A program made the position numbers and the translations under genes. The notes beneath the pieces are model-generated. The model did no database searches and had not been told where the DNA came from. It worked only from the letters and a program-made list of their open reading frames with translations. Source: an uncultured Pelagibacteraceae bacterium (GTDB lineage: Bacteria > Pseudomonadota > Alphaproteobacteria > Pelagibacterales > Pelagibacteraceae). Taken from it: a stretch of DNA of 64,000 bases. Below are positions 61,341 through 64,000 of the stretch, in pieces; positions within the stretch are counted from its first letter, which is position 1; each line of letters starts with the position of its first letter. Location of the stretch: NCBI GenBank assembly GCA_902540275.1, contig CACBMB010000003.1, positions 1-64,000 on the forward strand. Direction: 5' to 3'.

Positions 61341-62570
61341 ATGAACAAATTTTTAAAAGAATTTAAAGATAGAGGCTATTTCTATCAGTGTACCAGCGAA
61401 AAAGAATTATCTGATTTGCTGAATAATAAAAAAATAAAAGGTTATATAGGTTTTGATTGTACGGCTGAAAGTCTTCATGTGGGAAGTTTGCTCCAAATAA
61501 TGTGTTTAAGACTACTTCAAAAACATGGTCATCGGCCTATTGTCTTGTTAGGTGGAGGAACTACTAGAATTGGTGATCCATCAGGTAAAGATAAAACAAG
61601 AAAAATTTTAAATGAGAAAGAAATTGAAAAAAATATTAAGAGTATAGAAAAAATCTTAAAAAAATTTCTTATTTCAGATAATTCAAAAACTAAACCTATT
61701 TTTGTTAATAATTATTCATGGCTAAAAAAATTAAATTATATATCTTTTTTAAGAGATATTGGAAAACATTTTACAATTAATAAGATGCTAACTTTTGAAA
61801 GTGTTAAAACTAGATTAGATAGAGAGCAGTCTCTAAGTTATATGGAATTCAATTATATGATTTTACAGGCATACGATTTTTTGGAATTAAACAAAAAAGA
61901 AAATTGTTCTTTACAAATTGGTGGTTCTGATCAATGGGGTAATATAGTTAATGGCACAGAACTTATAAAAAGATACTCAAGTAAGCAAGTTTATGGTTTA
62001 ACTACTCCTTTAATTACATTGGCATCAGGAGCTAAAATGGGAAAAACTGAGTCAGGAGCTATTTGGTTAGATGAAAAACTATTATCTGCTTATGATTATT
62101 GGCAATTCTGGAGAAATGTAGACGACAGAGATGTTATTAAATTTTTAAAAATGTTTACAGATTTAGATGTTGAACAAATAAATAAAATAATAAATGAGGA
62201 TATTAATCAACTTAAAATTAAGTTAGCTAATGAAACAACTTCTATGCTTCATGGTGAAAAGGCTTCTCGTAACGCAGAGCAAGCTGCGAAAGAAGTTTTT
62301 TCTGGAAAATCATTAGGGTCTAATTTGCCATCAATTAAGATCAATAAAAAAAATTTTAGTAAAAATAATGATATAATTGAACTTGTCATTTTATCTAAGT
62401 TAGAAAAATCTAAAAGTGAAGTAAGAAGATTAATTAAAGGAAATGCAATTAAATTAAATGATGAAATAATATCTGATGAAAAATTAATTATAAGTGATAA
62501 GTTTTTTCAAAAAGATTATTTAAAACTTTCTATAGGAAAAAAAAGACATATTAAAATCGAATTTAATTAA
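61341..62570 (+). CDS. tyrS: tyrosyl-tRNA synthetase
   Basis: A 409-residue class I synthetase charging tRNA-Tyr. FDCTAESLHVGSLLQ (~residue 38) carries the HIGH-type motif, and YDFLELNKKENCSLQIGGSDQWGNI is the tyrosine pocket. The KMSKS-type motif is KMGKTESGA (~residue 233), with the S4 RNA-binding domain in the last 60 residues (SKLEKSKSEVRRLIKGNAIKLN). It shares an eight-base palindromic stop overlap (TTAATTAA) with the next, convergent gene. Confidence 0.95.
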   Translation: MNKFLKEFKDRGYFYQCTSEKELSDLLNNKKIKGYIGFDCTAESLHVGSLLQIMCLRLLQKHGHRPIVLLGGGTTRIGDPSGKDKTRKILNEKEIEKNIKSIEKILKKFLISDNSKTKPIFVNNYSWLKKLNYISFLRDIGKHFTINKMLTFESVKTRLDREQSLSYMEFNYMILQAYDFLELNKKENCSLQIGGSDQWGNIVNGTELIKRYSSKQVYGLTTPLITLASGAKMGKTESGAIWLDEKLLSAYDYWQFWRNVDDRDVIKFLKMFTDLDVEQINKIINEDINQLKIKLANETTSMLHGEKASRNAEQAAKEVFSGKSLGSNLPSIKINKKNFSKNNDIIELVILSKLEKSKSEVRRLIKGNAIKLNDEIISDEKLIISDKFFQKDYLKLSIGKKRHIKIEFN

Positions 62571-63999
62571 TTTTTTTTATTCTCTCTAATGTTCTAGTAA
62601 TAAATCTTGGAGTAAGAGTTTTTATAGGATTAACTGATGTTTCTAGATTTTCCAGAGGTCCTTTTATCTTAAAACTAACTCCAAAGACTCCCTCACCTGT
62701 TTTAGAACCCACTAATATTTGGCCTAATATGGGTATTGATCCAATTACTTTATTTATCGTAGTGGCTGGGATTAAAGTTCCACGTAAACTAATCAATTTA
62801 TCTTTTTCAACATATCCATTCATTAAAATAGAAATAGCTGGACCAATTGCATAAACTTCGTCTATGGTGATTAAATCTTTACTTGATTTAAATTGCATCT
62901 CAAATTCATCAAATCCAATTCCTTCACCTGACATTAAGTCTGCAATACCCTGCAAGGATGCAAGTGTTAAAATTTTAGTTAAAACTGGTAATTCTTTTAA
63001 TTTAAAATCATAAATTTTTACTGTTGAGATAGACTCGTTTCCTTTTTTTATTGAATAAAAATCTAGTAGACCTCCACTAAATCCTTTTACAAATTTATAT
63101 CTATTTACAAAAGCCTCAGCTTGATCAACAAATAAAGTTGTAATTTTTTGATTACTTTCTGAATTAACTGTAAATCTCAATTTTTTTTTATTGTCAAAAT
63201 ATCCCTTTAAATCACCATTTATAATTTCTTCATCTTTAAAAGCTAAACTACCCTCAAAATTATCAAGTTTATGATTTTGATCTAATTGTAATTTAGCTAC
63301 ATTGATATGAATTAAGAATGATTTCTTAAATATCTTTGTGCTTTCCTGATTATCATCCAATAAATTCTTTATTAAGGAATTTGCATTTAAAATAGGACCC
63401 TTTAAAAAATAATCCTTATTTTTTTTAATTAACTCAAAATTATTGATTATATTCTCCTTGTCCAAATAATTGACATTAAAATTATTTAGATCAATTATTT
63501 TTAAATCTTCATTAAAAATTAATTTTTTGATGCTTATTTTATTTTCTTCCTCTGTTAAAGAAATTGTATCAAATTTTATTTTATCATTAATCTTATTTTC
63601 TCCTTTTATGTCTATGTTCAATTCAGTATTTTCTTTTTTTTGATAATTTAAAAAATCTAATTTAAAAGGATTTTTTTTTATTTTAAGTGAACTGGAGAAT
63701 GAATAAACATCATTAATTTTTTTTATTGAGTATTTAATATTATCATTTTGTTTTTGTAATAAAATATCTCCAAAACCATCTATAGATAAATTATTTTTTT
63801 TGGAAACAATTGTTAATTCATGATTTAAAAATTTTATACTATTTGATAATTCAGGAAATATTCTTTTTAAACCTTTAACTTTTGAACTTGTTATTTCATT
63901 TAATTTTAATTTAGTTTCAAATGCTAAGTCTTTAAGTTTTAATTTATTGTTTATTTTTAGGTAAAATCTACTATTTGAACTAAACTTTAAATTTGTCAA
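62563..63999 (-). CDS. AsmA-like/DUF3971 (YhdP-type) envelope protein, C-terminal part, 5' end outside window
   Basis: At least 478 residues of a large protein that continues beyond the window edge; the start seen here is only the cut. It is mostly short beta-strand-rich, Lys/Asn-rich sequence without membrane helices. The conserved end LMSGEGIGFDEFEMQFKSSKDL, then GTLIPATTINKVIGSIPILGQIL and VSFKIKGPLENLETSVNP, matches the AsmA-like C-terminal region of YhdP-type proteins. These bridge inner and outer membranes and are thought to move phospholipids. Confidence 0.7.
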   Translation of the reverse strand: MTNLKFSSNSRFYLKINNKLKLKDLAFETKLKLNEITSSKVKGLKRIFPELSNSIKFLNHELTIVSKKNNLSIDGFGDILLQKQNDNIKYSIKKINDVYSFSSSLKIKKNPFKLDFLNYQKKENTELNIDIKGENKINDKIKFDTISLTEEENKISIKKLIFNEDLKIIDLNNFNVNYLDKENIINNFELIKKNKDYFLKGPILNANSLIKNLLDDNQESTKIFKKSFLIHINVAKLQLDQNHKLDNFEGSLAFKDEEIINGDLKGYFDNKKKLRFTVNSESNQKITTLFVDQAEAFVNRYKFVKGFSGGLLDFYSIKKGNESISTVKIYDFKLKELPVLTKILTLASLQGIADLMSGEGIGFDEFEMQFKSSKDLITIDEVYAIGPAISILMNGYVEKDKLISLRGTLIPATTINKVIGSIPILGQILVGSKTGEGVFGVSFKIKGPLENLETSVNPIKTLTPRFITRTLERIKKIN

Positions 64000-64000
64000 A

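Noticed and set aside
1-64000. CRISPR arrays, prophage or insertion sequences
   Set aside because: No regularly spaced repeats, integrase, transposase or phage structural genes were seen on either strand.

Overview
The window is compact, strongly AT-rich bacterial chromosome. Intergenic gaps are short, starts and stops often overlap, and there are no insertion sequences, phage genes or CRISPR arrays. The gene set (taurine ABC transporter, dimethylglycine-dehydrogenase-type oxidase, gamma-butyrobetaine-hydroxylase-like dioxygenase, SUF-only Fe-S assembly, adenylylation-type glutamine synthetase) and the streamlining point to a marine alphaproteobacterium, most likely SAR11 / Pelagibacterales. 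That assignment is inferred from content, not from a marker-gene search.

Layout. 1-0.3 kb: the 3' end of GMP reductase and a tRNA-Met(CAU). 0.4-5.1 kb: two surface-polysaccharide-type genes, a pair of related tail-anchored small proteins, a regulator-like protein with two winged-helix segments, and a bile-acid/sodium-symporter-family carrier. 5.1-17.3 kb: an organosulfonate region. A leftward operon (class III aminotransferase, alanine dehydrogenase, DMGDH-type oxidase) diverges from a rightward set (tauA-tauB-tauC, LDH2-family dehydrogenase, phosphotransacetylase, HpsN-like HisD homologue). 17.2-20 kb: LysE exporter, VOC protein, cysE-cysK. 20-23.2 kb: ten tightly packed small genes, mostly with strong Shine-Dalgarno sites, ending in two SMR-like membrane proteins with no acidic residue in TM1. 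23.2-33.2 kb: hisN-like phosphatase, GBBH-like dioxygenase, an orphan membrane pair, and a leftward run gabD-like, FAH-family, ppc, ccdA, azoR.

33.3-48.4 kb is a molybdenum-enzyme island. It holds sorA-sorB-like sulfite dehydrogenase genes (sorA carries a homopolymer frameshift), moaA-moaC, a thioesterase, a beta-lactamase-fold protein, moaD-moaE, msrP-msrQ, then on the other strand coxS-coxL-coxM (form II), split xdhC, an M23 peptidase (also frameshifted) and mocA, with coxG and moaB nearby. 48.4-53.1 kb: TauE/SafE-type exporter, homocysteine S-methyltransferase, EamA transporter, YbaK-like protein, glnA and an unlisted 56-residue gene. 53.2-59.4 kb: a complete leftward iscR-sufBCDSU-sufT-sufA operon behind a promoter with a near-perfect IscR type-1 box. 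59.5-64 kb: alpha/beta hydrolase, anmK, tyrS and the C-terminal part of an AsmA/DUF3971-like protein cut by the window edge.

The most coherent theme is sulfur. Sulfonate uptake and catabolism (5-17 kb) would release sulfite. A SorAB-type sulfite dehydrogenase (34-35 kb), built with the adjacent molybdopterin genes, and a TauE-type exporter (48.4 kb) could dispose of it. The key desulfonating enzyme (Xsc) is not in the window. No intergenic stretch exceeds about 300 bases; the longest (10058-10236, 35259-35430, 51418-51556) hold divergent or leader regions described below.
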